Shown here: positions 13,532 to 13,856 of the stretch, piece after piece
Numbering within the stretch: position 1 is the stretch's first letter
How the letters are laid out: every line of letters starts with the position of its first letter
Assembly (NCBI GenBank): GCA_937901055.1
Contig: CALCGO010000419.1
Location: 1-13,856, forward strand
Origin: an uncultured Rhodobacterales bacterium
GTDB taxonomy: Bacteria > Pseudomonadota > Alphaproteobacteria > Rhodobacterales > Rhodobacteraceae
Length of the DNA stretch: 13,856 nt
Direction: 5' to 3'
Notes under the pieces: generated by a model
Told to the model about the DNA's origin: nothing
Databases searched by the model: none
What the model saw: only the letters and a program-made list of their open reading frames with translations
Position numbers and translations under genes: made by a program

Positions 13532-13856
13532 ATGCATTTAGACGTCGTTGATCTTCGAGCCTTTTATTATAAAACGAAACTTGGTCGTTCGGCCCAGCGT
13601 TCGTTGCAAGAAGGCCTGCGCGAGTTGTGGCCAAATACCGATGGGCAAATAGTTGCAGGATTCGGGTTCGCCGCACCGTTTCTGCGCCCCTTCCTACATC
13701 ATTCAGAAAAAGTTCTTTGTCTAATGCCCGGACAACAGGGTGTTATGCACTGGCCACCCGGCGAAGCGAACCTTTCAACTTTGGTAGAAGAGTTCAATTG
13801 GCCGCTGCCGGCAGGATATGTGGATCGGTTGGTTGTCGGACACGGGATAGAAACTT
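13532..13856 (+). CDS. SAM-dependent methyltransferase-like protein (N-terminal part)
   Basis: An open frame of 108 codons runs off the right edge. The N-terminus MHLDVVDLRAFYYKT, then GRSAQRSLQEGLRELWP, the glycine-rich VAGFGFAAPFLRPF, LMPGQQGVMHWP and WPLPAGYVDRLVVGHGIE match my memory of a class I methyltransferase found beside gloB in Rhodobacterales. GFGFAAP would be the modified SAM-binding motif I. AGGGTG (13521-13526) lies 5 bases before the ATG at 13532; an ATG at 13527 reaches a stop after four codons. The substrate is unknown and the catalytic half is outside the window. Confidence 0.72.
   Translation, partial: MHLDVVDLRAFYYKTKLGRSAQRSLQEGLRELWPNTDGQIVAGFGFAAPFLRPFLHHSEKVLCLMPGQQGVMHWPPGEANLSTLVEEFNWPLPAGYVDRLVVGHGIET

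Overview
The window looks like a chromosomal segment from an alphaproteobacterium of the order Rhodobacterales (Roseobacter-type). The evidence is the DUF2125 protein, the QmcA/NfeD pair, a ClpA whose second AAA+ module carries an IGF loop, the GloB/methyltransferase divergent pair, moderate GC content and strong AGGAGG-type ribosome sites. I could not run any search, so family names rest on motif recognition. I see no tRNA, rRNA, CRISPR array, insertion sequence, integrase or phage gene. The region reads as stable core genome with an envelope theme.

Layout. (1) Bases 1-106 hold a compact regulatory region with an 18-bp perfect palindrome and a SoxR-box-like element. (2) Bases 107-1609 (+) encode an exported rhodanese and an exported LysM-type protein. 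(3) Bases 1597-2607 (-) encode a DUF2125 protein whose 3' end overlaps the previous gene. It is divergent from a ChaC-type gamma-glutamylcyclotransferase (2674-3210, +). (4) Bases 3223-5877 (-) read, in transcription order, qmcA (SPFH), an NfeD-like gene, a hairpin, and an exported LysM plus solute-binding-domain fusion. (5) Bases 6097-10159 (+) encode an ExbB/TolQ/MotA-type channel, a MotB-like protein with a very long coiled coil and an OmpA domain, and an ABC-2/YhgE-like membrane protein. They end at a strong bidirectional terminator. (6) Bases 10236-13478 (-) encode clpA, with a candidate heat-shock promoter, and gloB. (7) From 13532 (+) a methyltransferase gene runs off the right edge.

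How the genes may work together. Most products act at or in the inner membrane and periplasm. QmcA and NfeD form the usual membrane-microdomain pair. The ExbB/MotB-like pair should form an ion-driven motor anchored to peptidoglycan. Two LysM proteins, the DUF2125 protein and the ABC-2-like protein also belong to the envelope. ChaC (glutathione breakdown), GloB (glyoxalase II) and the rhodanese (sulfur transfer) touch thiol metabolism, but they lie in separate transcription units.

The best candidate for an under-described system is the two-gene motor at 6097-8970. It resembles the ZorA/ZorB and MotA/MotB architecture. It has no Zorya effector genes and no flagellar genes beside it, and its proline-free periplasmic segment would be about twice the periplasm width if it formed one continuous helix.
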